Assembly (NCBI RefSeq): GCF_051535215.1 | Contig: NZ_JBPPLY010000005.1 | Coordinates: 124,001 to 188,000 of the forward strand | Direction: 5' to 3' | DNA from: Nitrobacter sp051535215 | GTDB lineage: Bacteria; Pseudomonadota; Alphaproteobacteria; Rhizobiales; Xanthobacteraceae | Length of the DNA: 64,000 nucleotides | In this document: one piece after another, positions 46,188 through 55,052 of the stretch | Layout: each line of letters opens with the position of its first letter | How positions within the stretch are numbered: the stretch's first letter is position 1 | Made by a program: the position numbers and the translations under genes | Notes under the pieces: model-generated | The model's database searches: none | What the model was told of the DNA's origin: nothing | The model's input: the letters and a program-made list of their open reading frames with translations, nothing else

Positions 46188-47441
46188 TCAGATTCCATGG
46201 TTTTTAAGAACGTGATCGGCGGCGCGGTTTCCGGAGCGGACCGATCCCTCGATGGTGGCGGGCAACCCCGTATCAGTCCAATCACCGGCAAGAAACAGGT
46301 TTTTCCACTCCGTCAGCACCCCCGGCCGCAGGGCATTCTGCTCCGGCGAAGCCTCGAACGTGGCGCGACGCTCGCGCACGATCTGCCAGGCGGGCATCCC
46401 GGCATCGATTCCGGCGACCGCGCAGATGTCCTTCCAGATCGCTCGCGCCAGGTCCTCGCGCGGCATATCCACCAGCCGGTCGCCGCCGCTGATGGTGATG
46501 GAGAGGCGATCCGGAAACGCGAACAACCATTCGATCAGCCCATTCACGACCCCGATCATCGGCGGAAGGTGCGGCGGCGGAACGAAGCGGAAGTGCGCGT
46601 TGACGATGGCGCGGAATTTCGTCGGCACGCTCACGCCGGGCAGCAGCGCGGCCGCAGACCGAGGCGGCACCGCCATGACGACGGCATCGTCAGGACCGAG
46701 CGCAATTGTCTGGTCGCCAAGCGCGATCGCCGTGACCCGCTCGTCCGCCATGGTGAACTGCCGCACTTCATGGCCGATATCGACGCTGCCGCCTTTGGCG
46801 CGAATGTAATCCACCGCCGGCTCGATCAGCACCCGGCTCAACCCGTCGCGCGCGATCAGCGGGCGGCACGCCTGACCGCCCGCCAGCAAGGTTCCGCGAA
46901 TGATCGCACCAGCAAGGCCGGCCGCTCCGTCGGGCGGATCGATATTGAGCGCCGCGAGCAGGAGCGGAAGCACCAGCCGCTTGTAAAGCACGCCTTCGCA
47001 CTTGATGACGTCGCCCACCCGCGTGCGGGCATTGGCCCAGATCAGCGGCGCGAGCCCGACGTAATCGGCAGGCGAAGTGTCAGGCACTCTGCGGTCGGAA
47101 TCGAAAATCCAGAACGGGACCCGCCCGTCGTTGATCTGCAGCTTCCAGCGCTTATTGGCGCCCAGATCGATAAACTCGAATTCAGCCTTCGGTGGCCCCT
47201 GCAGGCCGGCCTCGGTGCCGATCCGGCGCGCATAGGCCAGCACGCTCTGATTGCCGGACAGAACCAGATGGTTGCCGTTATCGATCGTGAGATTGGTCGC
47301 GCCGTCGAAATAGGAGCGGCACCGCCCGCCGACCTGTTGCGTTGCCTCGTGAACGCGAACCAGACAGCCGGCGTCGGCCAGACGCACGGCGGCGGAAAGA
47401 CCGGAAATGCCGGCGCCGACGATGTGAACGGTTCTTTGCAT
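46188..47441 (-). CDS. hpnE: HpnE, FAD-dependent hydroxysqualene reductase
   Basis: Reduces hydroxysqualene to squalene, the last step of the HpnCDE route. The 417-residue flavoprotein starts VHIVGAGISGLSAAVRLADA, the dinucleotide-binding GxGxxG, then GGRCRSYFDGATNLTIDNGN. Near the C-terminus FLAGDWTDTGLPATIEGSVR is the FAD-binding end motif of the amine-oxidase/desaturase group. The start codon overlaps the stop of hpnD by 1 bp and its end is 13 bp before the preferred shc start. Confidence 0.94.
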   Translation of the reverse strand: MQRTVHIVGAGISGLSAAVRLADAGCLVRVHEATQQVGGRCRSYFDGATNLTIDNGNHLVLSGNQSVLAYARRIGTEAGLQGPPKAEFEFIDLGANKRWKLQINDGRVPFWIFDSDRRVPDTSPADYVGLAPLIWANARTRVGDVIKCEGVLYKRLVLPLLLAALNIDPPDGAAGLAGAIIRGTLLAGGQACRPLIARDGLSRVLIEPAVDYIRAKGGSVDIGHEVRQFTMADERVTAIALGDQTIALGPDDAVVMAVPPRSAAALLPGVSVPTKFRAIVNAHFRFVPPPHLPPMIGVVNGLIEWLFAFPDRLSITISGGDRLVDMPREDLARAIWKDICAVAGIDAGMPAWQIVRERRATFEASPEQNALRPGVLTEWKNLFLAGDWTDTGLPATIEGSVRSGNRAADHVLKNHGI

Positions 47442-48277
47442 TAGATCAACGCGTACCGGAGAACGATGGCGATCTTCGCCGCCTGGCTCAGGTGAACCGG
47501 CGAGCGCGGGAGCTGAAAACCGCGATGCTCCAGTAATTCCAGAATAGCGTGATAATATCTCGACATAATGCGGGGCGCGCGCACGGCCCGGCGCGGGTTG
47601 CGATTCATGATCTCGTCCGCTTCGACGAAATGCGCCTGCGCCCGCGCCACCAGCGGCGCACAGACCTCCGGCAGCGCCGGATGCGAAATCACGGCGGCCG
47701 GATCGGAACTGTCGATGCCGACGCGGAGCAGACCCTCGCGCGGCAAGTACAGCCGTCCAAGCGCCGCATCTTCATCGACATCGCGCAGGATATTGGTCAG
47801 TTGCAGCGCGCGACCGAGATGATGTCCGAGCAGGATGCCGTCCTGTTCGGGCAATCCGAACACGCGGACCGACAGCCGGCCGACCGCACTGGCGACCCGA
47901 TCGCAATACAGGTCGAGCGTGGCCTCGTCGGGCGCCCGGATATCCGCGAGCACATCCATTTCCATGCCGTCGATGACAGCAAGAAAATCCTCGCGTCGCA
48001 GCCCGAACTCGCTGACGGAGGTCGCGTAGTCGCGCAACCGCTCCGGCACCGGTCCCCGATAGAGTGCGTCGATGTCGTCGCGCCATTGCTGGAGTGCGGC
48101 CAGCCGTTCCGGCCGTGGGCTGTCGGAATCGGCGATGTCGTCGACATAACGGCAGAACGTGTAGATCTGGAACATCGCCTCACGTTGCGCGCGCGGCAGG
48201 ATGCGCATCGCTGCGTAGAACGAACTGCTGGCCGCAGTCGCCCCCGAACTTGCGTCGGCTGCCGTTTCGATCGTCAT
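47441..48277 (-). CDS. hpnD: HpnD, presqualene diphosphate synthase
   Basis: Joins two farnesyl diphosphates into presqualene diphosphate. The 278-residue helical protein carries both aspartate-rich motifs of squalene/phytoene synthases: FCRYVDDIADSDS near residue 45 and LQLTNILRDVDEDAALGRLY near residue 165. GMEMDVLADI and GRLSVRVFGLPEQDGI fit the fold. It overlaps hpnC by 4 bp and adjoins hpnE, so hpnC-hpnD-hpnE is a tightly packed operon. Confidence 0.94.
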   Translation of the reverse strand: MTIETAADASSGATAASSSFYAAMRILPRAQREAMFQIYTFCRYVDDIADSDSPRPERLAALQQWRDDIDALYRGPVPERLRDYATSVSEFGLRREDFLAVIDGMEMDVLADIRAPDEATLDLYCDRVASAVGRLSVRVFGLPEQDGILLGHHLGRALQLTNILRDVDEDAALGRLYLPREGLLRVGIDSSDPAAVISHPALPEVCAPLVARAQAHFVEADEIMNRNPRRAVRAPRIMSRYYHAILELLEHRGFQLPRSPVHLSQAAKIAIVLRYALI

Positions 48278-49149
48278 GCGCCGGCCGCCGGGGTCGACAT
48301 CGGCCGCCGCATCGAGCGCCGAAGCATCTCCGCGGTGATGCCGGCGACGCTGTAGCCGAGCAGTTGCAGCGGCTTCAGGTGAACGGTCTCGCTCAAGGGG
48401 TCACGCACTTTCAGCAGCGCGACGATCCTGTCGGCGAACATCTGGATCACGCCGACTTCAAGCCCGAGCCGGATGTCCCTGATTTCCGCCGCGAGCGGCC
48501 GACCCTCATGAAGCAGCGCTTCGGTCCGCGCGGCCAAGGCGTGCAGGCATTGCAAAAGCGCAGGCGTTGCCTTGTCGCCGCCGAGCATCTCCACCGAGGC
48601 CCCGGATGCGGCGAGCGCATCGCGCGGCAGATAGACGCGGTTGAGATTCCGGTAGTCCTTGGCGCAGTCCTGAAGATGGTTGTTGATCTGCAGGCCGGCG
48701 CACAGCGCATCGGAAGCGGCCCAGGTCGACGTGCTCTCCCCGTGGACATCGAGCATGAACCGTCCGACCGGCATCGCTGAATAACGGCAATAGTCGATCA
48801 CGTCATCCCAGGTCTCGTAGCGCAGCTTTGTGACGTCCATCCGGAACGCCTTCAGCACATCGATCGCGTGCCGCGGCGGCATCGATCGTTGCGCCAGCGC
48901 ATTTCGAAGATTGACGGCTTCCGGCTGGGTGTCCCCCTGCCCCAGGAGTTCGCTCTCGAACAGATCGAGCCAGGCGAGTTTGTCCTTTTCGCCGAGTTCG
49001 GCGTGATCGGCAATGTCGTCCGCGGTCCGCACGAAATTGTAGAAAGCGAGAATCAACGCGCGGTGGCGCGGGTGAATGATCCACGACGCGACCGGAAAAT
49101 TCTCGTCGCGGTGGGTCTTTCCGGATCGCAGTTGGTTCGCGGTAGGCAT
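48274..49149 (-). CDS. hpnC: HpnC, hydroxysqualene synthase
   Basis: Converts presqualene diphosphate to hydroxysqualene in the three-enzyme squalene route. The 291-residue protein has NFPVASWIIHPRHRALILAF, the first Asp-rich motif FVRTADDIADHAELGEKDK, PVGRFMLDVHGEST and LQDCAKDYRNLNRVYLP as the second. It is the first gene of the minus-strand hopanoid operon hpnC-hpnD-hpnE-shc-hpnG; its promoter should lie in 49150-49358. Confidence 0.94.
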   Translation of the reverse strand: MPTANQLRSGKTHRDENFPVASWIIHPRHRALILAFYNFVRTADDIADHAELGEKDKLAWLDLFESELLGQGDTQPEAVNLRNALAQRSMPPRHAIDVLKAFRMDVTKLRYETWDDVIDYCRYSAMPVGRFMLDVHGESTSTWAASDALCAGLQINNHLQDCAKDYRNLNRVYLPRDALAASGASVEMLGGDKATPALLQCLHALAARTEALLHEGRPLAAEIRDIRLGLEVGVIQMFADRIVALLKVRDPLSETVHLKPLQLLGYSVAGITAEMLRRSMRRPMSTPAAGA

Positions 49150-49358
49150 CGGGGATCGGCTACGCTGATCTGGATCGCAATTGGGTCTCCCGCCAATTCC
49201 CGAATGCCGGACAGGCGGGATTGCTCGCGCACCCCATATAGGGGAAACCGCGAGCTAAACCAATGCTATCTTTCGCCTTTTAGCCAATACCCGCCTGCTG
49301 CCAGAACGACAAACCGCCGGCGGCCGGATAACGGGTTTGGCTGCTTCCCGCAGCGATC

Positions 49359-49604
49359 TTATTGGCCGTGGTTCAGCAGGACCTGGTTGCACGCCTTGGT
49401 CAACTTCACACGATTCTCCTGCAGACAGGCCAGGATGGTGAAATCGCCCTGATCCATCACCTTGCGGCAGAAACGGCTCACGTCCCGAGAGCAAGCGCGC
49501 TGTTCCGCTTCGGTCCCGCTATGCGGTTGTCCTTGGACCTGCGCCATCGTTCCGGTCGAACCGAATGCCAAAAGCAGAGCGAATGACAGAAAAATTTTAG
49601 ACAT
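49359..49604 (-). CDS. Small secreted cysteine-rich protein
   Basis: An 81-residue protein with a signal peptide (KIFLSFALLLAFGSTGTMAQ) and a four-cysteine mature part: ACSRDVSRFCRK and ACLQENRVKLTKACNQVL. The Cys spacing resembles cysteine-rich (GLG1-like) repeats seen in small Rhizobiales secreted proteins. AAGGAAT lies just before ATG 49604. Function unknown. The gene is next to the hopanoid operon but separated by about 210 bp. Confidence 0.75.
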   Translation of the reverse strand: MSKIFLSFALLLAFGSTGTMAQVQGQPHSGTEAEQRACSRDVSRFCRKVMDQGDFTILACLQENRVKLTKACNQVLLNHGQ

Positions 49605-50164
49605 CGTATTCCTTCATTACAACGGCGGAGAATTCGATCCCGGATACGCCCGGCGTATCCGGATGGCTGGTCCTTCAAACGGCGGAGAGCGACTGCGTCG
49701 CCGGCCCGTATCGATACCCATACCTGACAAGACCGCAAGAGCGCATGCGGCTGCTTCATTTATCGGCTGCGCATACACAGACCACACCAACATGTTCGCA
49801 TTTCAAAAGCACGGTGAAATGCGGCTAAATTTGTAGCGGCCGCGCGTTGCGTTAGGCCGCTTCACAGTTTTTCAGATAACTATATCTAACACGCTGAAAT
49901 ATATCGACTAAAGTACAACACGCGAATCGCCGCATAATTTGTGCGGCGAATCCGCCACGATGCCTGTTCTGTCCAGGTGCACCTCTACTCAGTTCTTGCG
50001 AGGATTCATATCTGGGGAATATTGACCGCGCGGCAGCCCCTTGCAGATACCCGAGAGAACATCAGCTATGTTATCGGAGTTGAACCCTTGCACGCCAAGA
50101 CAACACTAAGAGCTTGGTGCAGCACGAGACTTCATCGCCTGAGCACCTTTTTTGGAAACCCGCT
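49605..50164. other. Intergenic region, 560 bp, with a perfect hairpin
   Basis: There is no credible gene in 49605-50164; frames through it lack family features. A perfect 8-bp stem TCGCCGCA (49927-49934) with TGCGGCGA (49942-49949) and a TAATTTG loop stands in an otherwise AT-rich stretch. It may be regulatory; there is no U-tract. Confidence 0.4.
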
Positions 50165-50665
50165 ATGAAACTGTTTGCCTCCAGGCTGATCCGGAAGTCA
50201 ACGATTGCAGCCGGCCTTATCGCCGGCCTCACGCTATCCGCCTCGCCGAGTTTCGCCCAGACCACTCCATTTGCCGGCTTCGCAGGGAACTGGTCGGGCA
50301 AAGGCATGGTGACGCTATCTGACGGATCGAAAGAAAATATTCGCTGCAGGGCGTCCTACAGGGTGAACGTCACAGGCATGGCGCTGAAACAGAACCTGCG
50401 TTGCGCCAGCGACAGCTACCAGTTCGATCTTTCCAGCGACGTGGTCAGCGAAGGCTCCCAGCTTACCGGCACCTGGAGCGAAGCCAGCCGCAATCTCTTC
50501 GGCTCCGTGCGCGGCCACGCCAGCGGCGGTGAGATTGAGGTGTTTGTCGAAGCAGCGGGCTTTGCCGCTAACCTGACGGTGCGCACCCGCGGCAACAAGC
50601 AATCGGTCTCGATCGCCTCGAAGGGCGAAGTCAGGAACGTGTCCATCACCATGACGCGTGGCTGA
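50165..50665 (+). CDS. Secreted protein of unknown family
   Basis: From ATG 50165 a 166-residue protein with a signal peptide (STIAAGLIAGLTLSASPSFAQ) and a mature part rich in beta-strand sequence: FAGNWSGKGMVTLSDGSKEN, CRASYRVNVTGMALKQNLRC and LTVRTRGNKQSVSIASKGEV. Two cysteines (IRCRASY and NLRCAS) could form a disulfide. I do not recognise the family. The pattern suggests a small beta-barrel or lipocalin-like fold, which is inference. Confidence 0.7.
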   Translation: MKLFASRLIRKSTIAAGLIAGLTLSASPSFAQTTPFAGFAGNWSGKGMVTLSDGSKENIRCRASYRVNVTGMALKQNLRCASDSYQFDLSSDVVSEGSQLTGTWSEASRNLFGSVRGHASGGEIEVFVEAAGFAANLTVRTRGNKQSVSIASKGEVRNVSITMTRG

Positions 50666-50760
50666 CGCGAGGCGAAAGAGTAGAGGCGGAGCGAGAAGCC
50701 TCGCAAACGGGCGCCGTCGGTGGCCTGTCTGCGGTTGCCGATGTGGTTGCCTGATCCCGC

Positions 50761-53124
50761 TTATTTCGCCGGCTTCGCCTGACGCCGACGTAACCTCTCC
50801 GCAAAGGTGATCAGCCACATCGCCGTCGGCCGCAGGATCAGGAAGTCCGCGACCAGGGCGGCAACCATGGCGAAGGCGCTGAGCCAGCCGAACAGGCGCA
50901 ACGACGGCAGATCCGAGAACACCGTCACCACGAGGCCACACGCCAGTACCACGGTGGTCAGGATCAGCGCGGGTCCCATCAGCACCGTCGCGCGCTCAAC
51001 CGCCTCCCCCGCGCTGACGCCCGGCTTGCTCTCGGATCGCAGGCGATTGAGGAAGTGAATGGTCGCACTGAGCCCGAGACCGAATGAAACCGTGAGCGCC
51101 ACCACGCTCGCGAACTGCAGCCCCTCCCCGAGCGCCCACAGCACCGTGCCGGACAGCACGACCGGGAAGATCCCCGGCAGGATGCAGGCGAACATGACGA
51201 CCACCGATCGGAACGCGAGCCCGATGAACACCGCGACCAGCGCGAACTCGATCGTCAGACCGTGGTTGAGCTTCTCGATCATGCTTGCGCTGTTGCGCGC
51301 GGCGATGGCAGACAGGCCGGTGACCGCGATTTCATAACCGGGATGCGCGTGTCTGACCGCGTCCATGGCGTGGTCGAGTTTGTCCACCACCGGCAAAATC
51401 TGACTCGAATCGCGATCGGGCACGCGACCGGACACCACAACCGCCCTTTGATCTTCGGAGATAAAGCGGCGCACCAGATGCTTGGGAAGGACGTTGACAT
51501 ATTCCTTGAGCGTCGCCACGTCGTCGGTGTGGGCTTTCTCAGCAAGCCAGCGGCGCAAGGTCTCCAGCGACCAGACGTTGCCGACACCGGCCTGCTCCTC
51601 GACCAGCTTGTGAACCTCGGCGATGGTGGCAAGCGTCTGCGGCGAATACAGCGTTTCGCCCTTGGGAAATTCGATCAGGACGTCGATCGGATTGGCGCCG
51701 GTGAGTTTCGCGTCAAGGCGGCCGCTTGCCGCCACCGCCTGCTGCTTGTCCGGAACCTGATCCGCGAGCCGATAACGCGGCTCCAGATTGGCGTAGACCA
51801 CTGCCAGCCCGCCGACCACCAGCAGGGCAAGCAGGCTGAAGAAGCCTGGATGTCCCACCATCCGCACCGCGATCCAGGCGCAAAAGCGGCGCAGCGCCTG
51901 CACGCCTGCATCCCCGGTTTTGAACTTTTCCGAGAAGCGCTGCTCGTTGCGCACCAGAAGAACGCCGAACACCGGCACCAGCAACAGCACGGCGAGCAGC
52001 GCAATGATCGTCGCCAGCAAACCGGCCTCCCCGAAACTGCGGATCAGGTCCGAATTCGAGAACTGCAGCGCGATAAAGGAAATTCCCGCGGTCGCATGGG
52101 TGAGCACGCAGGCCGGGCCGACCACGAGGACCGCATTGCGGAACGCGGAATACTTGTCTTCGCCGGCAATCAGGCGGTCCCGCGCCGCGAACGTCAACTG
52201 CATCGAATCGGAGAAACTGATGACCATGATAAGCGGCGTCATCACGTTGAGAAACATGTTGAGGCTGAAATTGGCCCAGCCAAGCACGCCCAGCGCCAGC
52301 AGGATCGCAAGCAGCGGCGGAAACGCCGCGACGACCATGAAGGATACCTTGCGGAAAAACACGATGGCTATCAGACAACCCGCCAGAATGCCGGCGACGT
52401 TGTAGATGATCCCGTCGCGTTCCACGGCGTTGCGGATCTCAAGCTGCATGACCGGCACGCCGGAAAGCTCTTTGGTGAGCCCGGTATCGGCGAGATCATC
52501 GTTCATGACCTTGCGGATCTGGCCGATCGTCGTTTTCAGCTGGTTGTCGCCGACGATGGACGGCTGCAGCGACAGCACCACCAGTGCGAGCGTACCGTCC
52601 TCTGACAACAGCTTGCCGCGAATGATCTCATTGGACTTCACGGTCTCGATGAATTTGTCGTAGTCAGCGCCTTGCGGCAATTCGGACGGAAACAGCGCCG
52701 CCGGCAGCTTGCCGGGTTCAGGAGCCTGACGCGCCGAGAACAACGAGATCAGACCGCGCACGCCGTCCACCAGTTGCAGGTCGGTGACCATATCCCGCAG
52801 CTTTTCAAGGTTGTCGCGCTGGAGCAGCGTCTTGCCCTCGACCACCACAAGCACGTCGAACTCTGTCGACGGGAAGCGCTTGGTCACTTCCTCGTACTGA
52901 CGAAATTCCCGGGTGTCGGAGCGGAACAACTGGCTGAGCGAATCGTCGATCTTGATTCGGTGGATTCCGAACAAGGCGCCGACGACCAAAGCCAGCAGGA
53001 TGATGCAGGACAGACTCGGCGCTCGTACCGCGATCAGGCCGATCCGTTCGAGTCCGAAAGCGATGCTGGACGAGCGGCCGGTCGGAGCAACCGTATCGGC
53101 AGCATCCGGATTTCGCTCAAGCAT
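50761..53124 (-). CDS. RND/MMPL-superfamily exporter, HpnN-related
   Basis: A 787-residue inner-membrane protein with the same architecture as HpnN: first helix VRAPSLSCIILLALVVGALF, a large periplasmic loop, helices with LNVMTPLIMVISFSDSMQLT and VGPACVLTHATAGISFIALQ, a second loop, and the mirrored FASVVALTVSFGLGLSATIH near the C-terminus. It lies 217 bp downstream of hpnP on the same strand. It could move a lipid or hopanoid-like substrate, but that is inference from context. Confidence 0.85.
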   Translation of the reverse strand: MLERNPDAADTVAPTGRSSSIAFGLERIGLIAVRAPSLSCIILLALVVGALFGIHRIKIDDSLSQLFRSDTREFRQYEEVTKRFPSTEFDVLVVVEGKTLLQRDNLEKLRDMVTDLQLVDGVRGLISLFSARQAPEPGKLPAALFPSELPQGADYDKFIETVKSNEIIRGKLLSEDGTLALVVLSLQPSIVGDNQLKTTIGQIRKVMNDDLADTGLTKELSGVPVMQLEIRNAVERDGIIYNVAGILAGCLIAIVFFRKVSFMVVAAFPPLLAILLALGVLGWANFSLNMFLNVMTPLIMVISFSDSMQLTFAARDRLIAGEDKYSAFRNAVLVVGPACVLTHATAGISFIALQFSNSDLIRSFGEAGLLATIIALLAVLLLVPVFGVLLVRNEQRFSEKFKTGDAGVQALRRFCAWIAVRMVGHPGFFSLLALLVVGGLAVVYANLEPRYRLADQVPDKQQAVAASGRLDAKLTGANPIDVLIEFPKGETLYSPQTLATIAEVHKLVEEQAGVGNVWSLETLRRWLAEKAHTDDVATLKEYVNVLPKHLVRRFISEDQRAVVVSGRVPDRDSSQILPVVDKLDHAMDAVRHAHPGYEIAVTGLSAIAARNSASMIEKLNHGLTIEFALVAVFIGLAFRSVVVMFACILPGIFPVVLSGTVLWALGEGLQFASVVALTVSFGLGLSATIHFLNRLRSESKPGVSAGEAVERATVLMGPALILTTVVLACGLVVTVFSDLPSLRLFGWLSAFAMVAALVADFLILRPTAMWLITFAERLRRRQAKPAK

Positions 53125-53341
53125 GCGCTGTCCCCGTCATGGCATTATGGTCTAGTGGAGTGAATGTGACATTTGGAGCGAACCCGAAATCCGCTGGGCT
53201 ATTCGCTTTAACCGTTGACCGCACGCATAAATTTCCGGCGCAAGGTTTAGCGGTTTCCCGGGTGGACTACAAGCAACGGCAGTCGCCGCATTTACCCTCC
53301 CGCCGCCTGCATCCTATCCGGCCGACCGCCGTGATTCCCGT

Positions 53342-54925
53342 CTATTCCGCAGGAACGGAGGCTTCCTGCAACTTCAGCGAATAATAGGAGGCGTTGGTCT
53401 TACCGCGCGAGGCGGAGCGCGCGAACACGATGAGGTGATGGGCGACCAGGATCGAGCTGATGAGATACTCGATCTCGCCACGCGCCAGCCGGCGCAGCGC
53501 GAATTTCCAGAATACGCGCTTGTAGTCGCCGCGTACACCGACCTTCCAGAAGATATGGCGCAACATGGTCAGGCCGAGCCTGATATTGCGCCACGACCTC
53601 TGCTGAGGCGTGCGCGGTTGAATCCGCTTCGGATAGGTTTCGCGGATCTGGTACTCGTAGCGTTCCAGAACTTTCTCGGGTCGATAGGCACGGCCCATGC
53701 AGTCGCGCCACATTCCCACGACGTAGTCGTAGGGCAGACGGAAATCGACGTTGGAATCGCGGTTCTCGTCCTCGATCAGCCGATTTTCGCGCTCGAGGCG
53801 ATCCCATAGCGGCGTCTTCGGCAGCGCCTGCAGGAGATTGATCGTCAGAAGCGGAATCTGCGACTGATCGATAAAGTCGAGCAGATGCCGCCCGGTCTCG
53901 GGCTTGTCGGTGTCGAGCCCGAGGATAATTCCCGACACCACCTCCATGCCGTAATCGTTCAGCGTCCTGATCGCTTCCATGATGGGAACCATCATGTTGT
54001 GATCCTTGTGCATCGCCTTCAGCGCCACCGGATCCGGTGTCTCGATTCCACAGAAGATGGTCGCGAAGAACGCCTCCCGCATTTGCGACAGGATTTCCGG
54101 GCGCTTGGCGATATTGAGCGTCGCTTCGCAGGAGAAGCGCAGGACATAACCGGTTTTCTTTTGCCACGCGATCAGGTGCGGCAAAAGGTCCAGCGCAGCC
54201 TTGCGATTGCCGATGAAATTGTCGTCGACGAAATAGACCGAGCCGCTGATGCCGCACTCCAGCAGCTTGTCGAGCTCGCGGGTGATCTGTTCGGGAGTTT
54301 TGAGACGCGGATTGCGGCCGTAAAGACCCGGAATGTCGCAGAACTCGCACTGATAAGGGCAACCGCTGGAATACTGGATGCTGCCCAGGAAATAATGTTT
54401 GATATCGGCCAGCTCGTAGGCGGGGATCGGAAACTTGTCCATGGCCAGCCGATCGGCGGTCTTGAGCACGACCTGGCAGTCCGGCCGCGATGGATCGCGC
54501 GCCAGACGTCGGATCAGTTCGTCGGTGGCGTCACCGAGTTCGCCGACGTGAAGGTAGTCGAAGGACGGGTAATAGTCGGGACAGGCACTGACCGAGGGGC
54601 CGCCGAGCGCGACAGGCAGATCAAAGGCGTGAGCGCGGTGGCAGATATCGTTCATCTGCTGGCGCTGGATGTGCATGCCGCTGACGAGCACGGCTTCGGC
54701 CCATTCGAAATCCTCGTCAGTGGCTGCGCGAATGTTCTCGTCGATGAAGCGGACTTTCCAGTCGGCGGGCAGATAGGCTGCGATCAGCAGAAGTCCCTGC
54801 GGCGGCATGAAGGCCTGTACGCCTGCGGTCAGGGGATAGGCATGCTCGAACGTGCCGAACGACGACGTATAGCGGGGAAAGACGCAAAGAATGCGCCGAA
54901 TGCCGTGTTGACCGATGCCCCTCAT
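53342..54925 (-). CDS. hpnP: HpnP, B12-dependent radical SAM hopanoid C-2 methylase
   Basis: Methylates hopanoids at C-2, the source of 2-methylhopanoids. The 527-residue protein has an N-terminal B12-binding domain (RRILCVFPRYTSSFGTFEHA and LPVALGGPSVSACPDYYPSF), a radical SAM cluster motif Cys189-Cys193-Cys196 (SSGCPYQCEFCDIPGLYGRN) and the LKTPEQITRELDKLLECGI region. The C-terminal part (QPRTPQQRSWRNIRLGLTML) is the DUF4070-type end. Its similarity to the Rhodopseudomonas HpnP, and the A-ring methylase context, favour HpnP over HpnJ. An EcfG-like promoter is 38-62 bp upstream. Confidence 0.85.
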   Translation of the reverse strand: MRGIGQHGIRRILCVFPRYTSSFGTFEHAYPLTAGVQAFMPPQGLLLIAAYLPADWKVRFIDENIRAATDEDFEWAEAVLVSGMHIQRQQMNDICHRAHAFDLPVALGGPSVSACPDYYPSFDYLHVGELGDATDELIRRLARDPSRPDCQVVLKTADRLAMDKFPIPAYELADIKHYFLGSIQYSSGCPYQCEFCDIPGLYGRNPRLKTPEQITRELDKLLECGISGSVYFVDDNFIGNRKAALDLLPHLIAWQKKTGYVLRFSCEATLNIAKRPEILSQMREAFFATIFCGIETPDPVALKAMHKDHNMMVPIMEAIRTLNDYGMEVVSGIILGLDTDKPETGRHLLDFIDQSQIPLLTINLLQALPKTPLWDRLERENRLIEDENRDSNVDFRLPYDYVVGMWRDCMGRAYRPEKVLERYEYQIRETYPKRIQPRTPQQRSWRNIRLGLTMLRHIFWKVGVRGDYKRVFWKFALRRLARGEIEYLISSILVAHHLIVFARSASRGKTNASYYSLKLQEASVPAE

Positions 54926-54962
54926 CGCGCCTCCCCGTTGTGCAAATGTGGGAACTCTTACT

Positions 54963-54987
54963 AACCTTCGACGCTTGCAATGGTTCC
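54963..54987 (-). promoter_or_regulatory. EcfG-like promoter (GGAAC-N16-GGTT) upstream of hpnP
   Basis: On the minus strand GGAAC (54987-54983) is followed by 16 bases and GGTT (54966-54963). The consensus is CGTT, so the -10 differs at one base. The site is 38-62 bp before the hpnP ATG. General-stress control of hpnP by EcfG is described for Rhodopseudomonas; the site here is inferred from sequence. Confidence 0.5.
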
Positions 54988-55052
54988 TGATGCCGAGACC
55001 GCGTCTTCTGCTGTTGCCCGGTCACGGGGATCTACAGAACTTGCGAAGGGTT

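Noticed and set aside
53342..54925. Assignment as HpnJ instead of HpnP
   Set aside because: The N-terminal B12-binding domain and C-terminal part match HpnP as I know it; a phylogeny would settle it.
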